Source: Bradyrhizobium oligotrophicum S58
Lineage (GTDB): Bacteria; Pseudomonadota; Alphaproteobacteria; Rhizobiales; Xanthobacteraceae
Assembly (NCBI RefSeq): GCF_000344805.1
Contig: NC_020453.1
Coordinates: forward strand, 4,373,001 to 4,437,000
Direction of reading: 5' to 3'
Length of the DNA: 64,000 bases
The position numbers and the translations under genes were made by a program. Shown here in pieces: positions 36,051 to 44,066 of the stretch (position 1 is its first letter; each line of letters begins with the position of its first letter). The notes under the pieces are model-generated. The model saw nothing but the letters and a program-made list of their open reading frames with translations, did not search any database and was not told the origin of the DNA.

Positions 36051-37694
36051 CTACGCCGAGATCGCCTTCGCCGAGTCGACCTGATTGCGCAGCAGGAATT
36101 TCTGGATCTTCCCCGTCGACGTCTTCGGAATCGGGCCGAACACGATCGTCTTCGGCGTCTTGAAGCCGGACATGTGGCTGCGGCAATAGGCGATGATTTC
36201 GGCTTCCGTCGCCTGCGCGCCGTCCTTGAGTTCGACGAAGGCGCAGGGCACTTCGCCCCATTTCGGATCGGGCTTGGCGACGACCGCTGCGAACAGCACG
36301 GCCGGGTGCTTGTAGAGGATGTCCTCGACCTCGACGGAAGAGATGTTCTCGCCGCCGGAGATGATGATGTCCTTGGAGCGGTCCTTGATGATGACGTAGC
36401 CGTGCTCGTCGAGAACGCCGAGATCACCTGTATGGAACCAGCCGCCAGCGAAGGCCTCGGCCGTCGCCTTCTCGTTCTTGAGATAGCCCTTCATGACGAT
36501 GTTGCCGCGGAACATGACCTCGCCGATGGTCTCGCCATCGCGCGGAACCTCCTGCATCGTCTCCGGATCGAGCACGGTGACGGCTTCCTGCAAAGGATAA
36601 GGCACACCCTGGCGGCGCTTCAGCCGGGCGCGCTCGGGCGCCGGCAGGTCGTCCCAACCGGGCTGCTCGGCGCAGACGGAGGCGGGGCCGTAGACCTCGG
36701 TCAGGCCGTAGACATGGGTCAGCTTGATGCCGATGCTCTCGGCGCCTTCGAGCACCGCGACCGGCGGCGCGGCGCCAGCGATCAGCCCCACCACGGGCTT
36801 CTCGCGCTTGCCCTTGGGCGCGTCGGGCGCGTTGATCAGCACGTTGTAGACGATCGGCGCGCCGCACATGTGGGTGACACGGTGGGCCTTGATCAGCTCG
36901 AAGATCTTCGTCGGCTCGACCTTGCGCAGGCAGACGTTCACGCCGGCTGCGGCGGCCATCGTCCAGGGGAAGCACCAGCCGTTGCAGTGGAACATCGGCA
37001 GGGTCCAGAGATAGACCGGATGCTGACCGAGCCCGCCCGCGAGGATGTTGCTGACGGCGTTGAGATAGGCGCCGCGGTGATGCGTGACGACGCCCTTGGG
37101 ATTGCCCGTGGTACCCGACGTGTAGCTCATCGCGATCGCATCCCACTCATCAGTGGGACGGCGCGGCTCGAACGCCGGATCGCCTGACGCGACGGCGGCT
37201 TCGTATTCGATTTCGCCGATGCGGCTGCCGCCGGCGTAGGAGGCGTCATCGACGTCGATCACGAACGGCTTCGGGCCACTCATCAGCTTGAGCGCCTCGC
37301 TGATCACGCCGGAGAATTCGGGATCGACCAGGATGATCCTGGCTTGGCCATGATCGAGCTGGAACGCGATCGACGGCGCATCGAGGCGGATGTTGAGCGT
37401 GTTGAGCACCGCGCCGGCCATCGGCACCGCGAAATGGGCCTCGTTCATGGCCGGGATGTTCGGCAGCATCGCAGCGACCGTGTCGCCGACGCCGATGCCG
37501 CGGCCAGCGAGATACGACGCGAAGCGCCGGCAGCGCTCATAGGTCTGGCGCCAGCTGAAGCTGCGGCCCTCATAAACCGTGCTGACGTGGTCAGGATAGA
37601 CGGCGGCGCTGCGCGCCAGGAAGCTGAGCGGGGTCAGCGGCACATAGTTCGCGGGCGTCTTGTCCAGGCCGAGCTGATACTGGTTCGTGCTCAT
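36051..37694 (-). CDS. Acyl-CoA synthetase (AMP-forming)
   Basis: 547 residues from the ATG at 37694, with GAGGGAGGG upstream. ANL-superfamily motifs: the P-loop YTSGTTGNPKGVV, YGLTEVYGP, GWFHTGDLG, and the hinge KDRSKDIIISGGENISS, with the catalytic Lys in PKTSTGKIQKF. The order and length fit medium-chain fatty-acid or methylmercaptopropionate CoA ligases. It follows the TRAP permease with only 28 bases between, so it probably activates the carboxylate brought in by that transporter. Confidence 0.92.
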   Translation of the reverse strand: MSTNQYQLGLDKTPANYVPLTPLSFLARSAAVYPDHVSTVYEGRSFSWRQTYERCRRFASYLAGRGIGVGDTVAAMLPNIPAMNEAHFAVPMAGAVLNTLNIRLDAPSIAFQLDHGQARIILVDPEFSGVISEALKLMSGPKPFVIDVDDASYAGGSRIGEIEYEAAVASGDPAFEPRRPTDEWDAIAMSYTSGTTGNPKGVVTHHRGAYLNAVSNILAGGLGQHPVYLWTLPMFHCNGWCFPWTMAAAAGVNVCLRKVEPTKIFELIKAHRVTHMCGAPIVYNVLINAPDAPKGKREKPVVGLIAGAAPPVAVLEGAESIGIKLTHVYGLTEVYGPASVCAEQPGWDDLPAPERARLKRRQGVPYPLQEAVTVLDPETMQEVPRDGETIGEVMFRGNIVMKGYLKNEKATAEAFAGGWFHTGDLGVLDEHGYVIIKDRSKDIIISGGENISSVEVEDILYKHPAVLFAAVVAKPDPKWGEVPCAFVELKDGAQATEAEIIAYCRSHMSGFKTPKTIVFGPIPKTSTGKIQKFLLRNQVDSAKAISA

Positions 37695-37722
37695 CACCAC
37701 CCTCCCTCATCGTCTGAAGAGT

Positions 37723-39609
37723 TTACAGGAACCCGATCGAAATCCACGGAAAAATCGCAACTACGATGAGGCCGATGAGAAGCGCCAGCAGGTAGCCCCA
37801 GATCGGGCGGATGCCCTCGGCGGGGTCGACCCGGCCGATGGCGCAGGCCGCGTAATATCCGACCCCGAAGGGCGGCGCGAACAGGCCGATTCCCATCGCC
37901 AGGATGATCACCATGGCATAATGCACCTCGTGCACGCCGACGGCCCGCGCGATCGGAAACAGCAGCGGCCCGAACAGCACGATCGCCGGAATGCCCTCCA
38001 GCACGCTGCCGAGGATCGTAAAGGCCACGATCGAGACCGCGATGAACGTTGCCGGGCCACCCGGCAGTCCGGTCATAGCGGCTGCCAGCGCGCGCGAGAA
38101 GCCGGACTGCGTCAGGCCCCAGGCCATGCCGGTCGCGGTGCCGATGATCATCAGGATGGCGCCGGACAGCGCCGCGGTCTCGATCAGCATCGGCATCAGG
38201 CGGCGCCAATCGAAACGGCGATAGACCAATAGGCCCGCCAGCACGCCATAGACGATGCCGATGGTCGAGACTTCGGTCGCCGTCGCGATGCCCTCGACGA
38301 CGGCGGCGCGGATCACGAAGGGCAGGGCCAGGGCAGGGACCGAGACGATGAAGGCCTTGCCGATCTCGGCGGCCGTGGCGCGCCGCACGCCGCTCATGTC
38401 CTCGTTACGATAGCGCCACCACACCAGCGCACACAGCGTGATCGCAAGCACCACGCCCGGCAGCAGGCCGCCGGTGAACAGCGCCGCGATGGACACGCCG
38501 GTGACCGAGCCGATCGTGATCAGCACCAAGCTCGGCGGGATGGTCTCGGTCTGGGCGCCGGTGGCGGAGAGCAGGGCGACGAGGTCGCCGGGCTTGGCGC
38601 CGCGCGCCTTCATTTCCGGAAACAGCACCGGCGCGACCGCGGCCATGTCGGCTGCCTTGGCGCCGGAGATGCCGGACACGAGGTACATCGCGCCGACCAG
38701 CACGTAGTGCAGTCCGCCGCGCACATGACCGAGCAGGCTCGCCAGGAACGTGACCATCGCGCGCGCCATGCCGGTCATCTCGATCAGCAGGCCGAGAAAG
38801 ACGAACAGCGGCACCGACAGCAGGATCAGGTGGCTCATGCCCTCGTCCATGCGCCCGACCAGCACCATCAGCGGCGTGCGCGTCGTCAGCGCCAGATAGC
38901 CGAAGATGGCAAGGCCGAACGCGAACGCGATCGGGACGCCGGCGAAGACGCACAGGCCGACCACGCCGACGAAGAAGATCACGAGGTTGAGATTGCCGAG
39001 CGGCTTCAACAGCGGCTGCGCCAGCCAGAACAGCGCGACGATGGCTGCGATGGACGCCACGGCCAAGAGCATGGTTTTGAGATTGGCGGTGCGGGCGAGG
39101 CGGATGAGGGCGAACAACGCCATCAGACCAATGCCGACCGGCAGCGCGGCGGCGCGCCAGATGTTTTCGATCTGCAGCGCCGGCGTGGTGATGAAGCTTT
39201 CCTCGTAGGCGTATTCCCACGATGGCCAGGCGATCATGACCAGGAACGCCAGCGCCGCGGCCGTGGCGACCAGATCGAGATAGGCCCGCATGGCCGGGCT
39301 TGCGCGTGCCACCATCGCGGTCATCCGCATATGCTCGCCGCGGCGGAACGCCACCGCGGCGCCGAGCATGGCCAGCCACAGGAACAGGATCGAGGCCAGT
39401 TCGTCCGACCAGATCAACGGCCGGTGCAGTCCGTAGCGCGCGACGACACCTGCGAACAGGATGACGATCTCGGCGACGACCAGCAGCGCGGCCGGGATCT
39501 CGACCAGAAGGCCCATCCATGCATCGAGCGTATCGAGCCAGGACCGGCGGCGAGGGGTCTCGATGACCACCTCGCTGATGGCAATTTCCGTGAACTCGGC
39601 ATGCGCCAT
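37723..39609 (-). CDS. TRAP transporter permease, fused small and large subunits (DctQM)
   Basis: 628 residues. Residues about 25-190 form the four-helix DctQ-type small subunit (IWSDELASILFLWLAMLGAA, RRGEHMRM). From about 205 the 12-helix DctM-type large subunit follows (FFVGVVGLCVFAGVPIAFAFG, LSVPLFVFLGLLIEMTG, GISGAKAADMAAVAPVLFP, FAPPFGVGYY). It works with the binding protein upstream to import a carboxylate driven by an ion gradient. Fusion of the two subunits is common in this class. Confidence 0.94.
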   Translation of the reverse strand: MAHAEFTEIAISEVVIETPRRRSWLDTLDAWMGLLVEIPAALLVVAEIVILFAGVVARYGLHRPLIWSDELASILFLWLAMLGAAVAFRRGEHMRMTAMVARASPAMRAYLDLVATAAALAFLVMIAWPSWEYAYEESFITTPALQIENIWRAAALPVGIGLMALFALIRLARTANLKTMLLAVASIAAIVALFWLAQPLLKPLGNLNLVIFFVGVVGLCVFAGVPIAFAFGLAIFGYLALTTRTPLMVLVGRMDEGMSHLILLSVPLFVFLGLLIEMTGMARAMVTFLASLLGHVRGGLHYVLVGAMYLVSGISGAKAADMAAVAPVLFPEMKARGAKPGDLVALLSATGAQTETIPPSLVLITIGSVTGVSIAALFTGGLLPGVVLAITLCALVWWRYRNEDMSGVRRATAAEIGKAFIVSVPALALPFVIRAAVVEGIATATEVSTIGIVYGVLAGLLVYRRFDWRRLMPMLIETAALSGAILMIIGTATGMAWGLTQSGFSRALAAAMTGLPGGPATFIAVSIVAFTILGSVLEGIPAIVLFGPLLFPIARAVGVHEVHYAMVIILAMGIGLFAPPFGVGYYAACAIGRVDPAEGIRPIWGYLLALLIGLIVVAIFPWISIGFL

Positions 39610-39647
39610 GACGTCACCCGAACGCGTCTACGTCATTTCTGTTTTGA

Positions 39648-39692
39648 GCATGGGCTTTTCGGAAAACCGGTTTCCAGTTTTCCGGATCATGC
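39648..39692. repeat. Intergenic palindrome
   Basis: The arms gcatg...cggaaaac (39648-39667) and gttttccg...catgc (39676-39692) face each other between the TRAP binding-protein and permease genes. The gaaaaccggtttcca core recurs between Bradyrhizobium genes as I recall. The stem could act as an mRNA stability element within the operon. Confidence 0.6.
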
Positions 39693-39698
39693 GCAAGG

Positions 39699-40718
39699 TT
39701 ACGACAGCTTGCCGACCGCCTTCTCCAGCAGCGCCCAGGCCTCGTCGCCGTACTTGCCCTTCCACTCGGCATAGAAGCCGGCGGTGCGCAGCTTGTCGCG
39801 GAATGGCGCCACGGTGGGCTGATTGAAGATCAGGCCCTTCGAGGCGAGCTCCGCTTGCAGGCCGGCATTGAGCTTGGCGACGTCCTCGCGCTCCTTCACG
39901 GCGGCCGCGTTGATGTGCTTGGCGACGATCGCCCGCATGTCGGCCGGCACGGCCTCCCAGGCGCGACGGTTCGCCAGGAACCAGAAGCCGTCCCACATGT
40001 GGTTGGTCAGCGAGCAGTATTTCTGCACCTCGTACAGCTTGGCTGTCGAGATGATCGCCAGCGGATTTTCCTGGCCCTCGACCACCTTGGTCTGCAGCGC
40101 CGAATAGACCTCGCTGAAATTGATCGAGGCGGGCGCCGCCTCGAACGCCTTGAACATCGAGGTCCACAACGGCGACACCGGCACGCGGATCTTGAATCCC
40201 TTGAGATCGTCGGGGCCATTGATCGGCTTGGTCGACGACGTCGTCTGGCGGAAGCCGTTGTCCCAGATCTTGTCCATGACCATCAGGCCGGCCTTGTTGA
40301 TCTGGCCGCGCACATAGGTGCCGAGATCGCCATCCATGGCCTTCCAGACCGTGTCGTAGTCCGGGAACGCGAAGCCGATGCCGTTGATCGAGGCCGCCGG
40401 CACCAGGGTCGCCAGGATCAGCCCGGACAGCGTGAAGAACTCGACGCCGCCGGAGCGGATCTGGCTCAGCATGTCGGTGTCGGAACCGAGCTGGTTGTTC
40501 GGGAAGATCTGCAGGTCGAACTTGCCGTTGGTCTCCGCCTTGATCGCCGCCGCCATCTCCTTGGCGCGGACGTTGAGCGGATGGGTGTCGGGCAGGTTGT
40601 TGGCGTACTTGTAAGTGAATTCGGCGCTCTGCGCGCGCGCCACATGCGGCGCTGCGATTCCACCCCATACGGCTGACGCTGCGGAGGCCTTCAACAGCGC
40701 GCGTCGTGACAGGCTCAT
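39699..40718 (-). CDS. TRAP transporter substrate-binding protein (DctP), Tat-type signal
   Basis: 339 residues from the ATG at 40718. The longer open frame upstream is unlikely coding. The N-terminus MSLSRRALLKASAASAVWGG is a twin-arginine signal ending near ARAQS. The mature part is a DctP-fold protein: KYANNLPDTHPLNVRAKEMA, GGVEFFTLSG, and the conserved Arg of the carboxylate clamp probably in KIRVPVS. First gene of the TRAP-acyl-CoA ligase operon. Ligand: an organic acid, identity unknown. Confidence 0.92.
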   Translation of the reverse strand: MSLSRRALLKASAASAVWGGIAAPHVARAQSAEFTYKYANNLPDTHPLNVRAKEMAAAIKAETNGKFDLQIFPNNQLGSDTDMLSQIRSGGVEFFTLSGLILATLVPAASINGIGFAFPDYDTVWKAMDGDLGTYVRGQINKAGLMVMDKIWDNGFRQTTSSTKPINGPDDLKGFKIRVPVSPLWTSMFKAFEAAPASINFSEVYSALQTKVVEGQENPLAIISTAKLYEVQKYCSLTNHMWDGFWFLANRRAWEAVPADMRAIVAKHINAAAVKEREDVAKLNAGLQAELASKGLIFNQPTVAPFRDKLRTAGFYAEWKGKYGDEAWALLEKAVGKLS

Positions 40719-41193
40719 GCTCGTTTCTCCCTTGAGAAGCTTCTTCTTGTCGAATCTTGTACCGCATGACGAACCGAATCCGGCGACATCACGGGCTTCA
40801 TCAGCGCTTATTGCAGCGATGGACGAAGGCAGCAACATCGGCGTTCGCCGCAGGCGGTCTGGAGCGGCGTTTTGGCCGTTAGGCGGACATCGGGCTGGGC
40901 GCGTCGACGAAGCGCGCCGGAGGCGAGTGGCTGCCACGGTTGGTGAGGTTTTTGGAGCAAGCTCTTGAACTTCCTCAGCATATGAATATTCCATAATATA
41001 CCTTATGCGAATTGGCTATACGCTGCTCCTGCAATGGGAGAGCCATACGACGGCCGCCCTCGGACACGTCGGCGCTTGTGCGAAATCGCCCCTCGCTCGT
41101 CACGCCGCAGTCTTCCTTTGGTCAAAGCCCCCGGGTCAAAAGCGCTTCCTTCAGGATTGGGCACGGGGCGTATTGCGTATGGGACCCGAGGAC
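40719..41193. other. Divergent intergenic region
   Basis: 475 bases between the TRAP operon and the next gene. It holds an AT-rich tract at 40980-41003 and, at 41077-41137, a 61-nt element shared with another locus in this window. I see no gene in it. Confidence 0.5.
41077..41137 (+). promoter_or_regulatory. Conserved 61-nt upstream element, copy A
   Basis: These 61 bases (tgtgcgaaat ... cccgggtc) align without gaps with 50711-50771, with roughly three of four positions identical by eye. Both copies precede genes of the same family by 56-69 bases. The shared core is tcgtcacg..gc.gtctt.cttt. It may be a promoter or operator, or a shared leader. Confidence 0.55.
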
Positions 41194-42027
41194 ATGCCAG
41201 TTCAGTCGACGCCGAAGGAAGTTGATCCGGGCGATGTCGCGCTGTCGCCCGACGACGATATCTGCGAGGACATCTATCAGCGGGTGCTGGCCGAGGTGCG
41301 CGCGCGCATCGATCAGCGGATCGCGGCCATCGAGGCCCAGGCCGCCGCTGATGCGGTCGAGGCCGCCGAGCCCGCTGCAGATGGCGAGCGCGTGGACGCG
41401 CCTCCCACGGCCCGGCGCCGGCCCGTGTTGCGGGCGGCGATCACGCTGATGGCCTCAGCCGGCCTCGTCGGCGCGGCCGTCACCTTGGCGCGGGACCATA
41501 CGGAGACCATCACCTCCGTCACCGACCGGATCGAAGCAGCAGTTCAATCGATCCGTCGTGAGAACCCCCAGACGGCGACTCCGGCCGTCGCACCACAGAC
41601 CGCGGCGATCGGATCGAGCGCGGCTGAGACGACAGAGCCGCCCCCTGCCTCACCATCACCATCCGCCTCACCATCACCCGAGACGTCATCAGCGTCAGCA
41701 CCAGCATCGACGCGCTCCGGCGATCCATCGTCTGCGATGGCGGAGGCGACGCCCGAGCATGACATGCCGTCCGTTCCTGACCGGGACGTCGCGCCGCTGA
41801 TCGAGAAGATCGCGCATGATCTGACCGAACTGCAGACCGGGTTTCAGGAGCTCAAGTCCAGCCAGGAGCAGGCCCACCGCGATCACACCAGGGCGATCGA
41901 ACAGCTGCAGGCCAGCCAGGACCAACTCGCGCGGGCTTTCCGCGCGTCGAAGACCGAGGCGACGACCGTCGGCGCGGCTGCGCGCCTGGCGCCCCGGCCG
42001 CCTCCCGCGCGCCCGCCTCGCTTCTGA
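41194..42027 (+). CDS. Membrane-anchored coiled-coil protein, paralogue A
   Basis: 277 residues from the ATG at 41194. The open frame extends upstream, but this start matches the paralogue at 50841 (MPVQSTPKEVDP against MQSTQNVQQIDP). Parts: a conserved N-terminal helix (DIYQRVLAEVRARIDQRIAAIE), one membrane span (RAAITLMASAGLVGAAVTLA), a low-complexity Ser/Pro/Ala linker, a coiled coil (IEKIAHDLTELQTGFQELK, DHTRAIEQLQASQDQLARAF) and a basic proline-rich tail. Function unknown. The N-terminus is cytoplasmic and the coiled coil probably periplasmic. Confidence 0.75.
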   Translation: MPVQSTPKEVDPGDVALSPDDDICEDIYQRVLAEVRARIDQRIAAIEAQAAADAVEAAEPAADGERVDAPPTARRRPVLRAAITLMASAGLVGAAVTLARDHTETITSVTDRIEAAVQSIRRENPQTATPAVAPQTAAIGSSAAETTEPPPASPSPSASPSPETSSASAPASTRSGDPSSAMAEATPEHDMPSVPDRDVAPLIEKIAHDLTELQTGFQELKSSQEQAHRDHTRAIEQLQASQDQLARAFRASKTEATTVGAAARLAPRPPPARPPRF

Positions 42028-42220
42028 GAGATTCCGCGGCACGATCCTGCTGATGGAAGCTCGGGGGGCGCCGCCTGCGGGCCGCCGCGCCGGCTCAGGA
42101 ACCGGACCGCCGCTGTCGTGCGTTCCCGTGCTGCGGACAGCCATCTCATGCACACGGCCTCGCCGTTCTTCTCTGCCCATTCGACGGCGACCTTGGGCAA
42201 GGCCTCCCCGTAGATCAAAA

Positions 42221-42238
42221 CAGTCAGCATTGACTGTA
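42221..42238. promoter_or_regulatory. Probable TetR operator, left site
   Basis: acagtcagcattgactgt: seven-base half-sites acagtca/tgactgt around four bases. It is the exact reverse complement of the second site at 42254-42271, so the pair forms a perfect 18-bp inverted repeat with a 15-bp spacer, just upstream of the TetR gene. Confidence 0.8.
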
Positions 42239-42258
42239 ACGTTCGCGGTTGATACAGT
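42231..42258 (+). promoter_or_regulatory. Probable promoter of the TetR gene
   Basis: TTGACT at 42231-42236 and TACAGT at 42253-42258, 16 bases apart, resemble -35 and -10 boxes, each lying inside one operator. A bound repressor would block it, giving autoregulation. Because the whole region is a perfect inverted repeat, the same boxes also exist on the minus strand. Confidence 0.6.
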
Positions 42259-42271
42259 CAATGCTGACTGT
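42254..42271. promoter_or_regulatory. Probable TetR operator, right site
   Basis: acagtcaatgctgactgt, the mirror of the left site, twelve bases before the GTG start of the TetR gene. Its closeness to the ribosome site supports a repressive role. Confidence 0.8.
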
Positions 42272-42283
42272 CGGGGGAGCCCC

Positions 42284-42889
42284 GTGCCTAGAATTGCGAA
42301 GAGCGCGGTCGGAGCCGAGGCCACACGGTCGCGAATCCTGAACGCTGCCGTCGAATGCCTGATCGAAAGCGGCGTGGCTGGCACCACGACGCTCGCCGTA
42401 CAGCACCGGGCCGACGTCAGCCGCGGCGCCCTGCTCCATCATTTCCCGACGCACGCCGCTCTGCTGGCCGCGAGCGTGACCGAATTGGTCCGTCGCAACG
42501 AGAGGGCGGTAGCGCAGAGCCGCGCCCGGGCTCGTCCGGCAGATACCCTCATTGCAGCGGTCGAGACGCTGGCCTTCGCTGCGCGTCAGCCGGCCTATCT
42601 CGCGGAGCTGGAGCTCTGGGCCGTCGCGCGCACCGACACGGCGTTGAAGCAGGCCTTGATCGCGGCCGAACGCGGCGCGCGCAGGGATCTCGAACACGTC
42701 TATTCCCAGCTCTTCGGCAAGTGGACCGATTCCGACCGCTATAGTGAGCTCGTGGAGCTGACACTCCACTTCATCAGAGGTCTGGCGATCTCCGAGACCA
42801 TCCACGTCTCGGCGAGACGGCGCGAGCGTCTCGTGACGGTCTGGGCCGATGCCATGCGGGCGCTCCTGGGAGCGAAGGCCAAGTCGTGA
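42284..42889 (+). CDS. TetR-family transcriptional regulator
   Basis: 201 residues from GTG 42284 with GGGGGAG upstream. The N-terminal helix-turn-helix reads ATRSRILNAAVECLIESGVAGTTTLAVQHRADVSRGALLHHFPTHAALL (quoted only as landmarks: ATRSRILNAA, VSRGALLHHFP). The C-terminal ligand domain is all-helical and typical in length. Two perfect operators lie just upstream. It converges with the hypothetical gene that ends the branched-chain ABC operon, which may be its target, though no similar operator was seen there. Confidence 0.92.
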   Translation: MPRIAKSAVGAEATRSRILNAAVECLIESGVAGTTTLAVQHRADVSRGALLHHFPTHAALLAASVTELVRRNERAVAQSRARARPADTLIAAVETLAFAARQPAYLAELELWAVARTDTALKQALIAAERGARRDLEHVYSQLFGKWTDSDRYSELVELTLHFIRGLAISETIHVSARRRERLVTVWADAMRALLGAKAKS

Positions 42890-42930
42890 CGGAAGCCGCC
42901 GCTGGGCAGCCGATAGGGCGCGGCCTGTCC

Positions 42931-43983
42931 TCAGCAGAAGCGCCACGCCCAGCGGGCGTCGCCGCGATCGCGCCTCTCGGTGACCTCGATCCTCATGAAG
43001 CGGTCGTGCGCGAGCGCTGCGCCGACCCAGAGCTCGTTCCAGGCATCGAACACGGCCGGCGAAAGGTTCTCCCGCTCCGACATCAGACGCCACGATGTCT
43101 GGCTCACGAACGTGGAGCCGTCGTCCTGCCGCAGCTCGGCGTCATCGCCCTGTCCGCACGCCAGCCGCGTAAACGCTTTGGCGAATCCTGCGGCGCCGGG
43201 CTCGACGCCGCCGAGAAGTGCGGCGACGTCGTCAAAGGTGTGCATGCCGATCAGCCTCGCCGCGGCGCCGGCCAGATGGCCGCCCTGTTCCGGACCGAGG
43301 GCTGTGACCGTCTCCGGCACGATCGAGGTGATGTACTCCATCGCGTAGTTGCGGAGCACTTTGTGGAGGCGCTCTTCGGGCCAGGCATCTTCCGGAAGTC
43401 TGGGCGCGCGAGCGGGATCGAACGGCGGGCACCGCTCGCCCGGCGCAAATTGAAGCCGCTCCTCTGGAGCAAGTTCGTGGTCCCATTCCTTGTAGTAGCC
43501 TTCGAGCCCAGGCTGGCCGTCGACGGTCTGCCCGGTGCAGACGAAGCCGAGCCTGGGGTTGTCGAGCACGACACCATTGTTGGCATGCCATCCCCACAGC
43601 ATCGCGCGCGAAACCTCGGAAGGAATGCCGCAGATGGCCGTGCCCGACCAGATCCATCGGGGCGGCGGATAGCGCACCCAGGCCTTGCGGTCGCTCTCGT
43701 AGACGTATTCGACCTTCACGCCGCCGACCTGGTTGGACAGATAGTGGTACTGCGCGCAGGCCACCGCGTCCGGCAGGCCGTCGAGACCGAGCTTCGTCAG
43801 ACCCGGCAGGAAGCGGGCCAACTGCTGCCGGCGGAAGGTCCGGAAGACGATCTCCGCGGCGCGCTGCGCGCCGGCCCGCGAGGACAGCATCAGGATGAGG
43901 CCGGTCAGGTAGGCGTGATAGATCAGCTCGACGGCGCGATACGCTGCGACGTCGGCAGCGGTTTCCTGGCTCTTGGCGTTCAA
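42931..43983 (-). CDS. Hypothetical protein at the end of the branched-chain ABC operon
   Basis: About 350 residues. No ATG or GTG suits the start; TTG 43983, with GGCGGAG upstream, is my choice. The protein is soluble and rich in aromatic residues (YPPPRWIWSGTAICG, AMLWGWHANNG), with a helical N-terminus (AVELIYHAYLTGLILMLSSRAGAQRAAEIVFRTF, landmarks AVELIYHAYL and AEIVFRTF). I do not recognise the family with confidence; a distant link to L-2-amino-thiazoline-4-carboxylate hydrolase-like proteins is possible. It lies 83 bases after the ATPase gene on the same strand, so it may process the imported compound. Confidence 0.7.
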   Translation of the reverse strand: MNAKSQETAADVAAYRAVELIYHAYLTGLILMLSSRAGAQRAAEIVFRTFRRQQLARFLPGLTKLGLDGLPDAVACAQYHYLSNQVGGVKVEYVYESDRKAWVRYPPPRWIWSGTAICGIPSEVSRAMLWGWHANNGVVLDNPRLGFVCTGQTVDGQPGLEGYYKEWDHELAPEERLQFAPGERCPPFDPARAPRLPEDAWPEERLHKVLRNYAMEYITSIVPETVTALGPEQGGHLAGAAARLIGMHTFDDVAALLGGVEPGAAGFAKAFTRLACGQGDDAELRQDDGSTFVSQTSWRLMSERENLSPAVFDAWNELWVGAALAHDRFMRIEVTERRDRGDARWAWRFC

Positions 43984-44066
43984 CGCTCCGCCTCCCGAAA
44001 TTCGCCGACGTCGTGCCCCGAACTTTCGGCCAGGCGTCGTCGCGCGGCTGCAGCTCGCCGGCGTCC

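Noticed and set aside
37723..40767. Long Arg/Asp-rich frames on alternative frames of the TRAP genes
   Set aside because: Typical out-of-frame reading of GC-rich coding DNA; the TRAP frames have signal, membrane and domain features.
41883..42230. Minus-strand frame starting inside the left TetR operator (MLTVLIYGEALPKV)
   Set aside because: It runs antisense into the end of the coiled-coil gene, has no domain, and loses credible coding character after about 45 residues. A small RNA or lost gene cannot be excluded.
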